From assembly GCA_963812255.1 (NCBI GenBank), contig CAWEUM010000007.1, forward strand, positions 62,001 through 126,000: DNA of 64,000 nucleotides. The letters run 5' to 3'. The notes below the pieces were generated by a model, which was given only the letters and a program-made list of their open reading frames with translations, was not told the DNA's origin and did no database searches. This document shows, one piece after another, positions 1-9,127 of the stretch. The number at the start of each line of letters is the position of its first letter. The stretch's first letter is position 1. The translations under genes and the position numbers were made by a program. This DNA comes from DATJGR01 sp963812255. Lineage in GTDB: Bacteria > Pseudomonadota > Gammaproteobacteria > Pseudomonadales > Azotimanducaceae.

Positions 1-1
1 C

Positions 2-1561
2 GATCTGTCGGATGCGTTGACCCGACTCGCGCCGGTATCCGCCGACCGGCGCACCGCCGACGAGAGCCTCGAACGCGTCGCGGCCATCGAACTGCTACCG
101 GGTGACCGCGTGCGCGTCGCCGATGGCGCCAGCGTACCCGCCGACGGTGTACTGCTGAGTGGGCAATGCCGCGTGGACGAGGCACTGTTGTCGGGCGAAT
201 CAACACCGCTGCTCAAACGTGCTGGCGATACGCTGATCGCGGGCAGCGTAGTGATCGATGCGCCGGCTGATATGCGCGTTGAGCGTGTCGGTCCCGATAC
301 CGCGCTCGCCGGCATCATTGCGCTGGTGACGCGCGCGCAGACCGAGCGACCGCGCCTGGGACGTGCCGGCGAACGTGCCGCAAGCGGGTTCGTCGCGCGC
401 GTACTGATACTCGCCACACTCACCGCCATCGGCTGGGCCGTATTCGATCCCTCGCGTGCATTTACAGCCATGCTTGCAGTGTTGGTGGTGTCGTGTCCGT
501 GCGCATTTGCAATCGCGGTACCCGCCTCGCTGACGCGCGCACTCGCGTTGCTGGCACGTCGCGGCGTGCTGGTCGTCCGACCGGACGCCATCGAGAACCT
601 CGCCACCGCAACGCACGTGGTGTTCGATAAAACCGGTACGCTGACGGATCCGAAACTGACCCTGACGCGTATCCAGACGTTGCGCGAAAGCGAACCGGGA
701 AACGCGCTTTCGCTAGCGGCCGCACTTTCCCAGGGTAGCCGTCACCCCGTTGGCGCATGGGTCGCGCAGGCTTGCGCGACCGCGAATCCGGCACCTATCG
801 AAGCCTTACGCAGCTATGCCGGCGATGGTCTGGAGGGCGTCGTCGCCGGCCAGCGCGTGCGTCTGGGTCAAGCCGATTTCGCGCTCCGAGATCAACCCGT
901 ACCGCCTGGGCTGCGCGACAGCGTAGTGCTTGCCGACGACGCAGGTGCCATCGCCGCGTTTCACATCACTGAGCGACTACGCCCCTGTGCACGGACGTTG
1001 GTCGACGCGTGCGTGGCGGATGGACTCACCGTCGAGATACTCAGCGGTGACGACGCCGGAAAGGTCGCGGCGATCGCGGCACAACTTGGGATTGCGCGTT
1101 GGCGCGCACGCCAGCGGCCTGCTGACAAGCTCGCGCGACTCGCGCAATTGCGCGCGGAGGGTGCACGCGTCGTTGCAATCGGCGACGGCATCAACGATTC
1201 ACCCGTACTGGCGGGCGCCGACGTTGCGATCGCACTTGCCGATGGCAACCAACTGGCTCAGGCCGTCAGCGACATCGTGCTGCGCGGCCAACACCTCGAC
1301 AGATTGACGCAGGCGCGCCGGGTTGCGCGTGAAACGCTTGCGGTCCTGCGCCAGAACCAGCGCTGGGCCTTCGGCTACAATCTGGTCGCGGTACCGTTTG
1401 CCGCGCTCGGATACGTGCCACCGTGGCTCGCAGCGCTGGGCATGTCGGTCAGTTCCCTCGTCGTGGTGCTGAATGCGCTGCGCATTGGACGTCACCGCGA
1501 CCGGGCCGAGTCGCCACGCTCACCTGCTCCACAGGCAACTCCACAGGCTTCGCCGACGTGA
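2..1561 (+). CDS. ccoI: Copper-transporting P1B-type ATPase CcoI/FixI, 5' end outside window
   Basis: C-terminal 519 residues of a heavy-metal P-type ATPase; the frame is open to the window edge, so the N-terminal metal-binding domain and first helices are missing. Counting from the TTG at 17, the actuator motif LSGES is near residue 58, the membrane metal site CPC is at 160-162, the phosphorylation motif DKTGTLT at 204-210, HP at 243-244 and GDGIND near 392. The family exports Cu(I) to the periplasm for assembly of cbb3-type cytochrome oxidase. The CcoI assignment over general CopA rests on ccoS overlapping its stop by 4 bases (GTGA). Confidence 0.92.
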   Translation, partial: DLSDALTRLAPVSADRRTADESLERVAAIELLPGDRVRVADGASVPADGVLLSGQCRVDEALLSGESTPLLKRAGDTLIAGSVVIDAPADMRVERVGPDTALAGIIALVTRAQTERPRLGRAGERAASGFVARVLILATLTAIGWAVFDPSRAFTAMLAVLVVSCPCAFAIAVPASLTRALALLARRGVLVVRPDAIENLATATHVVFDKTGTLTDPKLTLTRIQTLRESEPGNALSLAAALSQGSRHPVGAWVAQACATANPAPIEALRSYAGDGLEGVVAGQRVRLGQADFALRDQPVPPGLRDSVVLADDAGAIAAFHITERLRPCARTLVDACVADGLTVEILSGDDAGKVAAIAAQLGIARWRARQRPADKLARLAQLRAEGARVVAIGDGINDSPVLAGADVAIALADGNQLAQAVSDIVLRGQHLDRLTQARRVARETLAVLRQNQRWAFGYNLVAVPFAALGYVPPWLAALGMSVSSLVVVLNALRIGRHRDRAESPRSPAPQATPQASPT

Positions 1562-1785
1562 ACATTCTCATCGTGATGATTCCGTTATCAATGATCCTGA
1601 TGGTCGGAGCCGCAATCGCATTCTTCTGGGCGGTTGAGCACGACCAGTTCGACGACATGGATACGCCCGCGCTGCTGCCGCTGATGGATCCGCCCTCGTC
1701 ACCGCAAACGGCAGCGCAGCAAACGACGGCGTCACATTCGATCGCTCCGTCGGCATACGCCGATCCGTCGGAGCCGCGCCCATGA
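1558..1785 (+). CDS. ccoS: cbb3-type oxidase assembly protein CcoS
   Basis: 75-residue protein starting at GTG 1558, which overlaps the ccoI stop. It opens with a single hydrophobic helix (about residues 2-22) followed by the FFWAVEHDQFDDMD segment typical of CcoS. The family is needed for haem and copper insertion into cbb3 oxidase and sits in the inner membrane. The Pro/Ser/Thr-rich tail after residue 45 is unremarkable. Its stop overlaps the next start (ATGA), so the three genes are translationally coupled. Confidence 0.9.
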   Translation: MNILIVMIPLSMILMVGAAIAFFWAVEHDQFDDMDTPALLPLMDPPSSPQTAAQQTTASHSIAPSAYADPSEPRP

Positions 1786-2486
1786 CCGGCGCACTGACCA
1801 TCGGCGCCGCGCTCATGCTGGGCCTCGTTGCAAGCGGACACTGTCTGGTGATGTGCGGCGGCATATCGACCGCGCTTGGCATCGCGACACAGAAGACGGC
1901 CGATGGTCGCTCGCGGCCAGAGCTGTTGCTCGGGTATCAACTCGGCCGGGTCGTCTCCTACACCCTTGCCGGCCTGCTGCTCGGTGGTGCATTCGGTAGC
2001 CTGATCGGCCTACTGGATATCGATGTAGTGCGCACCGGTCTGCGCATGGCAAGCGCCGTTGCAATGCTGTTAGTCGCACTCGTCGTATACGGGCGCGTGC
2101 GCGATCCTGCCGCGGGTATCGGTCGATTGGTATGGCCCAAGCTCGCGCCACTCGGACGCATGCTGCTACCGGTCACGAATCTGCCGCGCGCCATTGGATT
2201 CGGCATGGTCTGGGGATGGATGCCTTGCGGCATGGTTTACGGCGTGCTGGTGATGGCAACGCTGCAGCTCGACCCCGTGCGCGCCGGCACCACAATGGCG
2301 GCATTCGGCCTGGGCACCGTGCCGGCGATGCTCGGCGTTGCTTTCGGCGCGCAACGCTTCACTGCGCGTTTCGCGTTCGCCCGTACCGGGCGACGCATCG
2401 CGTGCGGCATTCTGCTGGCAAGTGCCGCGGTCACATTTGCGGCACCCTGGCTGATGGCCAGCGCGCCGTGGCTGCACCGGATGTAG
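1782..2486 (+). CDS. TauE/SafE-type membrane protein of the cco cluster
   Basis: 234-residue polytopic membrane protein. The N-terminal signature SGHCLVMCGG and the later GMVWGWMPCGMVYG match the cysteine-containing TauE/SafE-like (DsbD/CcdA-related) proteins regularly found after ccoS. The paired CxxxC-like positions suggest a role in copper or thiol handling during cbb3 oxidase assembly rather than sulfite export, but that is inference from context. Overlaps ccoS by 4 bases and ends 1 base before the stop of convergent ybdD. Confidence 0.82.
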   Translation: MTGALTIGAALMLGLVASGHCLVMCGGISTALGIATQKTADGRSRPELLLGYQLGRVVSYTLAGLLLGGAFGSLIGLLDIDVVRTGLRMASAVAMLLVALVVYGRVRDPAAGIGRLVWPKLAPLGRMLLPVTNLPRAIGFGMVWGWMPCGMVYGVLVMATLQLDPVRAGTTMAAFGLGTVPAMLGVAFGAQRFTARFAFARTGRRIACGILLASAAVTFAAPWLMASAPWLHRM

Positions 2487-2487
2487 T

Positions 2488-2667
2488 TCAACAGCAACGC
2501 TGTACACCACTCCACTTCCTTTGCTGCTGCGCGACATAGAAGGCGCGCCGATCGAGCCGGGTCTCGTTCCGGTGCCGCCGAGCATGATGTTCGATGTACC
2601 GCTCGTAGGCATCGTCGTCCGCGAGACGGCGCAGCGTTCGCCATATGCCCGCCAACTTCTTGCTCAT
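2488..2667 (-). CDS. ybdD: YbdD/YjiX family small protein linked to CstA
   Basis: A 59-residue frame: starts at the ATG whose first base is 2667, overlaps the cstA stop (ATGA), and ends at TGA 2488-2490. It contains DDDAYERYIEHH, RRAFYVAQQQ and the terminal KWSGVQRCC, the hallmark of the YbdD/DUF466 family that accompanies carbon-starvation (CstA/BtsT) peptide or pyruvate transporters. Its exact role is not settled; it is thought to assist the transporter. Short enough to be missed by automatic calling. Confidence 0.9.
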   Translation of the reverse strand: MSKKLAGIWRTLRRLADDDAYERYIEHHARRHRNETRLDRRAFYVAQQQRKWSGVQRCC

Positions 2668-4724
2668 ACCCGCACCGCCGTGGAATCGTTGGCAGCCATC
2701 GGCACATACGCTGATTCGGTAGACGGCATCACCGGCCTCCCGTTCGCAACGCGCCAGCAGACACGCGCCGCGTCAGCAATGATCAACCAGACGATCGCGG
2801 CGAAAATCAACGTCAGCACCGCGTCGAGCCGCTGATTGAATATCAGATTCGGCGCCACAGCGGCTTGCTTCGCGGGCAACAGGCCACCGGCCAGCTTCGT
2901 TGCGAGATCGTTCGCGGCTGCGATGAAGCCGATGCGCGGCTCGGCCGAGAAGATCTTCTGCCACGCGGCCGTCGTCGTGATGATTGCAAGCCACGCCAGC
3001 GGCACGCCGGTGACCCACGCATAACGCAACCTGCCCTGTTTGACGACGAGCGCAGTGGCAACCGACAGCGCGATCGCCGCGAGCATCTGATTCGCGATAC
3101 CGAACAACGGCCACAGGATGTTGACGCCGCCGTTCGGATCGATGACTCCGATGTACAGAAAATATCCCCAGCCCGCCACGACGAGCGCGCTGGCAATCAA
3201 CACTGACGGATAGGCCGACGTCTCCCCTAGTGGCCGCCATGCACGGCCCAGAAAGTCCTGCACCATGAAACGGCCCACGCGTGTGCCGGCATCCAAGGTC
3301 GTCAGAATGAATACGGCCTCGAACATGATCGCGAAGTGATACCACATGGCCAGGAAACGCTCGCCGAACGCCGAGGAGAATATCGTCGCCATACCCACCG
3401 CCAGCGACGGCGCCCCGCCGGTGCGCGCGAACAGGCTCGACTCGCCCATCTCGCTCGCCAGCGCATGCATCTGATCGACGGTCACCGGGAAGCCCCATGA
3501 TGAAATCGTCTGCACCGCGGTCTCGGCGGTGGTGCCGACGATCCCGGCGGGGCTGTTGATCGCGAAGAACACGCCGGGCTCCAGCAACGTGGCGGCGATC
3601 AGCGCAATCACCGCAACGAACGACTCCAGCATCATGCTGCCGTAGCCGATCGGCCGGACGTCGAGTTCGCTGCCGATCAGCTTCGGCGTGGTACCGCTCG
3701 AAACCAGCGCATGAAAACCCGAGATCGCTCCGCAGGCAATCGTGATGAACACGAACGGGAAGATCTTGCCGCCGAAGATCGGGCCGGTGCCGTCGATGAA
3801 TTGTGTGACGGCCGGCATCTTGATCTGTGGGTGCGTCGCCACCACCGCAACCGCCAACAGTACTATCGTGCCGATCTTCAGAAACGTCGACAGATAGTCG
3901 CGCGGCGCCAGCAGCAGCCACACCGGCACGATCGCCGCGAGGAATCCATATCCCATCACGAACCAGGCGAGCGACAGCGAGTCGAGATCGAACAGACGCG
4001 CCAACGCCGGCTGCTCGTTGAGCCAGCCACCGCCAACGACCGCGAATATCAGCAGCGCGAACCCGAGCAGCGACGCCTCGATGACGCGCCCGGGACGGAT
4101 GTTGCGCAGATACAGCCCGATCAGGACCGCGATCGGAATCGTCGCGAATACTGTCGCAGTCGCCCATGGACTGTGCTGCATTGCGTTGACAACGACGAGT
4201 CCGAGCACCGCGATCAGGATCACCAGAATCATCAGCGTGCCGATCATCGCAGCGTTACCGCCGATCGGGCCGAGTTCATCACGTGCCATCCTGCCGAGGC
4301 TGCGTCCGTCGCGTCGCGTCGACAGGAAAAGAATCGTCATGTCCTGCACGCAGCCGCCGAGCACGCCGCCGATCAAAATCCACAGCAAGCCCGGCAGATA
4401 ACCGAACTGCGCCGCCAACGTCGGGCCGATCAACGGGCCCGGGCCGGCGATCGCCGCGAAGTGATGGCCAAACACGATCCAGCGATTCGTCGGCACGAAG
4501 TCGCGGCCATTGTCGAGCCGCTCGGCGGGCGTCGCGCGCGTTCCATCGAGTGTCAGCACGCGCGCCGCGACCCACGCGCTGTAGAAGCGGTAGCCCAGCG
4601 CGTAAACACACACCGCAGCCACGACGATCCACATCGCGTTGATCGTCTCGCCGCGATTCAGTGCAATACCGGACAGTGCGTACGCGCCGATCAACGCGAC
4701 ACCGAACCACAACAGCTTCTTCAT
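2664..4724 (-). CDS. cstA: Carbon starvation protein CstA-type transporter
   Basis: 686-residue integral membrane protein of full family length. Recognisable CstA blocks are the N-terminal GRDFVPTNRWIVFGHHFA followed by AGPGPLIGP, then GCVQDMTILFLSTRRDGRS and the late GGVNILWPLFGIANQMLAA. CstA/BtsT proteins import peptides or pyruvate when carbon is limiting. The gene is followed by ybdD with a 4-base overlap, the usual pairing. No CRP-like operator was identified upstream. The + strand across this gene holds a long open frame that is only a GC-driven shadow. Confidence 0.96.
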   Translation of the reverse strand: MKKLLWFGVALIGAYALSGIALNRGETINAMWIVVAAVCVYALGYRFYSAWVAARVLTLDGTRATPAERLDNGRDFVPTNRWIVFGHHFAAIAGPGPLIGPTLAAQFGYLPGLLWILIGGVLGGCVQDMTILFLSTRRDGRSLGRMARDELGPIGGNAAMIGTLMILVILIAVLGLVVVNAMQHSPWATATVFATIPIAVLIGLYLRNIRPGRVIEASLLGFALLIFAVVGGGWLNEQPALARLFDLDSLSLAWFVMGYGFLAAIVPVWLLLAPRDYLSTFLKIGTIVLLAVAVVATHPQIKMPAVTQFIDGTGPIFGGKIFPFVFITIACGAISGFHALVSSGTTPKLIGSELDVRPIGYGSMMLESFVAVIALIAATLLEPGVFFAINSPAGIVGTTAETAVQTISSWGFPVTVDQMHALASEMGESSLFARTGGAPSLAVGMATIFSSAFGERFLAMWYHFAIMFEAVFILTTLDAGTRVGRFMVQDFLGRAWRPLGETSAYPSVLIASALVVAGWGYFLYIGVIDPNGGVNILWPLFGIANQMLAAIALSVATALVVKQGRLRYAWVTGVPLAWLAIITTTAAWQKIFSAEPRIGFIAAANDLATKLAGGLLPAKQAAVAPNLIFNQRLDAVLTLIFAAIVWLIIADAARVCWRVANGRPVMPSTESAYVPMAANDSTAVRV

Positions 4725-4784
4725 CGATCGCGTTTTCCTTGCGGGCCTACCACGCGAAGATCTCGCCCTCGCCTGCCGGTGGAC

Positions 4785-6032
4785 CTACCACAAGCCGTAC
4801 TTCTGCACTTCAGCACGACCCACCACCATGTGGTGCACCTCGTCGGGGCCGTCAGCAAAGCGCAGATGGCGCATGTCGGTGTACAGGCCTGCCAGCGGTG
4901 TCCACTGCGACACACCGGTCGCGCCATGCATCTGGATCGCGGCATCGATGATCTGACAGACCTTCTCCGGCACCATCGCCTTCACCGCGCTCACGTACAC
5001 ACGCGCCTCCTTGTTGCCGAGCACGTCCATTGCTTTCGCGGCCTGCAGCACGGACAGACGCATTGCGTTGATGTCGATGCGGGCGCGGGAAATGATTTCC
5101 AGGTTGCCACCGAGTTTGACGATCGGCTTGCCGAACGCTTCTCGGCTCGCGGCGCGCTTGACCATCAGTTCCAGCGCCACCTCGGCTTTGCCGATCGAGC
5201 GCATGCAGTGGTGAATCCGACCAGGGCCGAGACGCACCTGGGAGATTTCGAAGCCGCGTCCAACACCGAGGAGAATGTTGTCTTTCGGTACCCGCACATT
5301 GTTGAACTTCAGGTGCATGTGGCCGCGCGGGGCGTGGTCTTCGCCGAACACCTGCATCCCTTCCAGCATCTCCACGCCGGGCGCGTCGGTAGGTACCAGA
5401 ATCTGCGACTGCTGCTTGCTCGGCGGCGCCTCGGGATCGGTTTTGACCATCACGATCATGATCTTGCAACGCGGATCACCCGCGCCGGAGATGTAGAACT
5501 TCTCGCCGTTGATGACCCATTCATCGCCGTCGAGCACCGCCCGGGTACTGATGTTCTTGGCATCCGACGACGGTAACCCCGGTTCGGTCATCGCATACGC
5601 CGAACGGATTTCGCCATTCAGCAGCGGTTTCAGCCACTTCTCCTTCTGCGCTTCGGTGCCGACCCGCTCGAGAACCTCCATATTGCCGGTGTCCGGCGCA
5701 CTGCAGTTCAACGATTCGGACGCCAGCGCGTACTTGCCGAGTTCGGCGGCAATGTAGGCATAGTCGAGATTCGTGAGCCCCTCACCGGTTTCCGAATCCG
5801 GCAGGAAGAAGTTCCACAGGCCAGACTCCTTCGCTTTTCGCTTGGCGCCGTCCAGCAACTCGAGCTGACGCGGATGCCACGACCAGCGATCCTTCTTCTG
5901 CTTGTCGAGCTCAAAAAACTCCTCGGTGATCGGCACCACGTTTTCCTGGATATGCTTCGTGACTGCGTCCATCAGCGGTTGCGCTTGGTCGGACATGGCC
6001 AGGTTGAACAGGTCCTTATTCAGATCGGACAT
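4785..6032 (-). CDS. Acyl-CoA dehydrogenase (ACAD10/11-like)
   Basis: 415-residue flavoenzyme. Start chosen at ATG 6030-6032 behind GAGGGGAG; the frame stays open for 24 codons upstream without a ribosome site. Family blocks include AYAMTEPGLPSSDA (flavin-binding loop), REAFGKPI, and MHGATGVSQ followed by FADGPDEVHH near the C terminus, the layout of the long-chain ACAD10/11-like group. Expected reaction: FAD-dependent alpha,beta-dehydrogenation of an acyl-CoA, passing electrons to ETF. It stands alone between cstA and a divergent nitroreductase. Confidence 0.93.
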   Translation of the reverse strand: MSDLNKDLFNLAMSDQAQPLMDAVTKHIQENVVPITEEFFELDKQKKDRWSWHPRQLELLDGAKRKAKESGLWNFFLPDSETGEGLTNLDYAYIAAELGKYALASESLNCSAPDTGNMEVLERVGTEAQKEKWLKPLLNGEIRSAYAMTEPGLPSSDAKNISTRAVLDGDEWVINGEKFYISGAGDPRCKIMIVMVKTDPEAPPSKQQSQILVPTDAPGVEMLEGMQVFGEDHAPRGHMHLKFNNVRVPKDNILLGVGRGFEISQVRLGPGRIHHCMRSIGKAEVALELMVKRAASREAFGKPIVKLGGNLEIISRARIDINAMRLSVLQAAKAMDVLGNKEARVYVSAVKAMVPEKVCQIIDAAIQMHGATGVSQWTPLAGLYTDMRHLRFADGPDEVHHMVVGRAEVQKYGLW

Positions 6033-6178
6033 CAATCTCCCCTCAATGAGCGTTGCGTGACAGCAGACTATCGTGCCTCGTCGCCGCTTCAGCAAGACCC
6101 ACATACCGTTCGTCTCGCACTTGCGATCCGCGCGCCCATGCGCATGATGGCGCCTTTGCCTTTCAGGAGCGCGAGATC

Positions 6179-6862
6179 ATGGAGTTCGAGGAAGTCGTGC
6201 AAGGACGCCGCAGCATTCGCGGCTTCAAACCGGACCCGGTGCCGCGCAAGGTCCTCGAAGAGGTGATCGAACTCGCGACGCGCGCGCCGTCGTCGATGAA
6301 CACACAGCCGTGGCACCTCTACGTTGTTGCAGGCGAACCCTTACAGCGAATTCGCCGTGGCAATACCGAGCGCAATCTCGCGGGTGTCAAACCGTCGCGA
6401 GAGATCCGCTCGCACGGCGAGTATCGCGGTGTACACCGGCAGCGACAAATCGAGATCGCGGTACAGCTGTTCCAGGCGATGGGCATCGAGCGACACGACA
6501 CGGTAGGCCGTCAGGATTGGGTGCTCCGCGGCTTCCGGCAGTTCGATGCACCCGTCTCGATCGTGGTGACATATGACAAAGAACTCGAAGGCGGCGACAT
6601 CGGGCAGTTCGATTGCGGCTCGCTGGTGAACGGGCTCGTACTCGCGGCCTGGTCGAAGGGGCTCGGTGCGGTCGTGAACAGTCAGGGCATCATGCAGTCG
6701 CCGGTCGTGCGCAAACATGCCGGCATTTCGGATGATCAGGTGATCATGATTTGTGTGGCGATCGGCTATCCGGACGACAGGTTCGCTGCGAACCACGTGC
6801 GATCCCAGCGCAGACCCGTCGCGGAGGTCGCCTCGTTCGTCGGCTTTGACGAAGTGGAGTAA
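6179..6862 (+). CDS. Nitroreductase family protein
   Basis: 227 residues from ATG 6179, preceded by CAGGAGCG. The N terminus VVQGRRSIRGFKPDPV with ATRAPSSMNTQPW is the FMN-binding signature of nitroreductases, and AAWSKGLGAV plus VAIGYPDD are the later FMN/NAD(P)H blocks. Such enzymes use FMN and NAD(P)H to reduce nitro groups, quinones or enones; the substrate here is unknown. Divergent from the acyl-CoA dehydrogenase and followed by a P450. Confidence 0.93.
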   Translation: MEFEEVVQGRRSIRGFKPDPVPRKVLEEVIELATRAPSSMNTQPWHLYVVAGEPLQRIRRGNTERNLAGVKPSREIRSHGEYRGVHRQRQIEIAVQLFQAMGIERHDTVGRQDWVLRGFRQFDAPVSIVVTYDKELEGGDIGQFDCGSLVNGLVLAAWSKGLGAVVNSQGIMQSPVVRKHAGISDDQVIMICVAIGYPDDRFAANHVRSQRRPVAEVASFVGFDEVE

Positions 6863-6924
6863 GGTTGCCCCAGCATTCGGTATCTACCAAGTGAGTTGAC
6901 CGGCTTCACCCAAGAGAAAATTGC

Positions 6925-8163
6925 ATGCAAGAGCCATCAGCATCGAACGCCGCCAGCCTGGATACCTTCGATCCAAGCATGATCGCGCGGCCCCACGCGT
7001 TCTACGAGCAACTGCGTGCGAAAGCGCCTATCGTCTGGATTCCCCAGTTGGAAGCCTGGGTACTGACCCGATACGACGATGTGCGCGCGGTTCTGCGCGA
7101 TCACGAGCAGTGGTCGAGCATGCGCGGCGAAGACCGGCGCACTCTCGAGCATTCCGGCGTGGTAATCGAAACCGTCGCGCCGCGCGGCACGCTCGATATG
7201 TTGGGCGCCGACCGGCCGGATCACACGCGGCTGCGCAAACTGCTGGCGCTGGATTTCACCCCGGCGAAAATCAACCGAATGCAGCCGCGCGTCGACGCGA
7301 TCTCGAAGGCGCTTCTGCGCGACGCCGCGCAACGGCCCACCTTCGACGTTGCGGAGGAACTGGCGGTGCCGTTGCCCGTCACGGTGATCGCAGAATTGCT
7401 CGGCATCCCCCCGGAACTCGGGCGCCAGTTCAAGGCGTGGTCAGACGCGGTGATCGAACCGCTTCGACCGGACGCGACCGACGCACAGGTGCGCGCCCGC
7501 AACGAACAGGTGGTCGCGTTCCGCAGTTATCTACAGGCACGCATCGCGGAACGCCATGCTGCCCCGACGGACGATTTCATCGGCCGCCTGGTCGCTGCTC
7601 ACGAACTCGCGGACAAACTCACCGACAACGAATTGTTGGCGGCGGTGACGTTGCTGCTGCTGGCGGGCAATGAAACGACGACGAATCTCATTTCCAACGC
7701 AACGCTGGCCCTGTGCATTTTCCCCGACAGACAACGCGAACTGCGCGAGCACCCGGAACTCATCGATGCCGCCGTGGAAGAATTCCTGCGCTACGACGGC
7801 TCCGTGCAGTTCACCTCGCGTCGCGCAATTCGCGACGCACAGATACACGGCCAGACGGTAAAGGCCGGTCAGCACGTGATCGTGGTGCTTGCGTCGGCCA
7901 ATCGCGACGAGCGCATATTCGACAATCCCAACGAACTGCGTTTCGACCGGCCCGCGCACAAACACCTTGGACTCGGCGATTGGATTCATATCTGTCTTGG
8001 GCAGTTTCTCGCACGAATGGAAACGCGCGCAGCCATGCTCGCGTTGCTTGCCGCGTATCCGCAATTCGAACTGGCAGTGCCGGAACACGAAATTCCGTAT
8101 CGCGCGAACTTCAATCTGCGCGGCCCGAAGCACTTGCTGATTCGACCTGCCGCGGCCGGTTAG
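6925..8163 (+). CDS. Cytochrome P450 with atypical haem-binding loop
   Basis: 412 residues, the usual length of a soluble bacterial P450. The I-helix motif LLAGNETTTN is near residue 250, the K-helix ExxR is in EEFLR, and the haem-ligand cysteine lies in HLGLGDWIHICLG. Aligned to the family consensus, where the usual order is F-G-x-G-x-H-x-C-x-G, the first Phe is Leu and the second Gly is Trp; Cys and His remain. Expected role: NAD(P)H- and ferredoxin-dependent monooxygenation of a hydrophobic substrate. No ferredoxin gene is adjacent. Confidence 0.94.
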   Translation: MQEPSASNAASLDTFDPSMIARPHAFYEQLRAKAPIVWIPQLEAWVLTRYDDVRAVLRDHEQWSSMRGEDRRTLEHSGVVIETVAPRGTLDMLGADRPDHTRLRKLLALDFTPAKINRMQPRVDAISKALLRDAAQRPTFDVAEELAVPLPVTVIAELLGIPPELGRQFKAWSDAVIEPLRPDATDAQVRARNEQVVAFRSYLQARIAERHAAPTDDFIGRLVAAHELADKLTDNELLAAVTLLLLAGNETTTNLISNATLALCIFPDRQRELREHPELIDAAVEEFLRYDGSVQFTSRRAIRDAQIHGQTVKAGQHVIVVLASANRDERIFDNPNELRFDRPAHKHLGLGDWIHICLGQFLARMETRAAMLALLAAYPQFELAVPEHEIPYRANFNLRGPKHLLIRPAAAG

Positions 8164-8189
8164 ATACACGACGCGTTCACGACACTGCC

Positions 8190-8717
8190 ATGAGGACGCA
8201 GCTCTACAAGGTATCGGCCCCACGCGCCGACAAGATGTTCCATCCCAGCACCTTCTGGCACACACCGGATTGGGAGAGCAGTACGACGCGTCGTCGAGAG
8301 GGCTGTATCGAGGACGACGTCCTCTACGCGGGGGACTTCGACGAGGTGAGCATCCACCTGTTTCCGCGCGTGAGAACGGTCCGGGTGCGCTCGGCCGACG
8401 TTGATGCCACGACGCTGCGCGACCTGGGCCTCCGATGCGTACCGGGGAAATCGGCCTATATCTTCACCCACCATTCGCGACGCACGGAAATTGAGTCTTT
8501 CCATCCGACCGTTTTCAGGTTTCGAGTGGACGGTTTCGTGCGCGTTTGGAAGGGCGAATTCATTTCGCGTGTCGCTCAGCAGGCAATCTCTGCCGAAACA
8601 ATGCCGATCGCGGACGCGATCGATAGATGGAACGTCCAAGCGTGCTACGTCGATGAACTGGATGGTCTGACAGCGCGCCTAACTCGAAGAGGCATCTACT
8701 ACGACGCACAGACATAG
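8190..8717 (+). CDS. Hypothetical protein, 175 aa
   Basis: Open frame from ATG 8190, 26 bases after the P450 stop, in the same direction. The product is soluble, Arg-rich and has no signal peptide or membrane segment. Visible landmarks are KMFHPSTFWHTPDW near the N terminus, an FTHHSRRTEIESFHPTVF stretch mid-protein and a C-terminal LTRRGIYYDAQT. I do not recognise the family; the general layout weakly recalls small DUF6886-like proteins but that is not a firm match. Reading-frame length and position between two credible genes support it as real. Confidence 0.62.
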   Translation: MRTQLYKVSAPRADKMFHPSTFWHTPDWESSTTRRREGCIEDDVLYAGDFDEVSIHLFPRVRTVRVRSADVDATTLRDLGLRCVPGKSAYIFTHHSRRTEIESFHPTVFRFRVDGFVRVWKGEFISRVAQQAISAETMPIADAIDRWNVQACYVDELDGLTARLTRRGIYYDAQT

Positions 8718-8748
8718 CGAGAGGTCCGACGAGACCGATTTTGAGCAC

Positions 8749-9117
8749 GTGCGTGTCGGCTCAATTGTCATACGGTGCTACGAGTACGAGCGCATGTTCG
8801 CGTTCTGGCAGGCGGCGCTACACTACGAAGTGGAGCACGCCGATCCGAATGGTGGCTTCGTCATTCTTCGCGACCCACATCGTTTCGGCCCCAACATCTC
8901 GATCGACCAAGCTCCGAACCGGCGGAGTGGAAAGAGAAGTTGGCTCCACCTCGACCTCTACACCACGAACCAGGAGAACGAGGTGGAGCGAATGGTTCAG
9001 CTTGGCGCGACACGGTATCCGTGGCGGTACGGCCGTGACTCCGACTATGTGGTGCTGCAAGATCCGGACGGCAACCTCTTCTGCGTGGTCAAAGTTCCAG
9101 AGCATTATCGAAAATGA
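8749..9117 (+). CDS. VOC/glyoxalase-fold protein
   Basis: 122 residues from GTG 8749. It shows the paired beta-alpha-beta-beta-beta pattern of the vicinal oxygen chelate superfamily: YEYERMFAFWQAALHYEV in the first half, WLHLDLYTTN in the middle and VVLQDPDGNLFCVVK at the end. The metal-site Glu of glyoxalase I is not obvious, so the function could be resistance, binding or isomerase. Lies between the 175-aa unknown and a GyrI-like gene, probably one transcription unit. Confidence 0.85.
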   Translation: MRVGSIVIRCYEYERMFAFWQAALHYEVEHADPNGGFVILRDPHRFGPNISIDQAPNRRSGKRSWLHLDLYTTNQENEVERMVQLGATRYPWRYGRDSDYVVLQDPDGNLFCVVKVPEHYRK

Positions 9118-9127
9118 ATCGCGCGAT

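Noticed and set aside
1423..1557. Upstream in-frame extension of ccoS
   Set aside because: It lies inside ccoI and lacks membrane character; GTG 1558 with the GTGA overlap gives the normal CcoS N terminus.
3711..5576. A 621-codon open frame on the + strand opposite cstA and the acyl-CoA dehydrogenase
   Set aside because: Composition is His/Arg/Asp-rich with no domain logic, and both opposite-strand genes are certain; the frame is a by-product of high GC at third positions.
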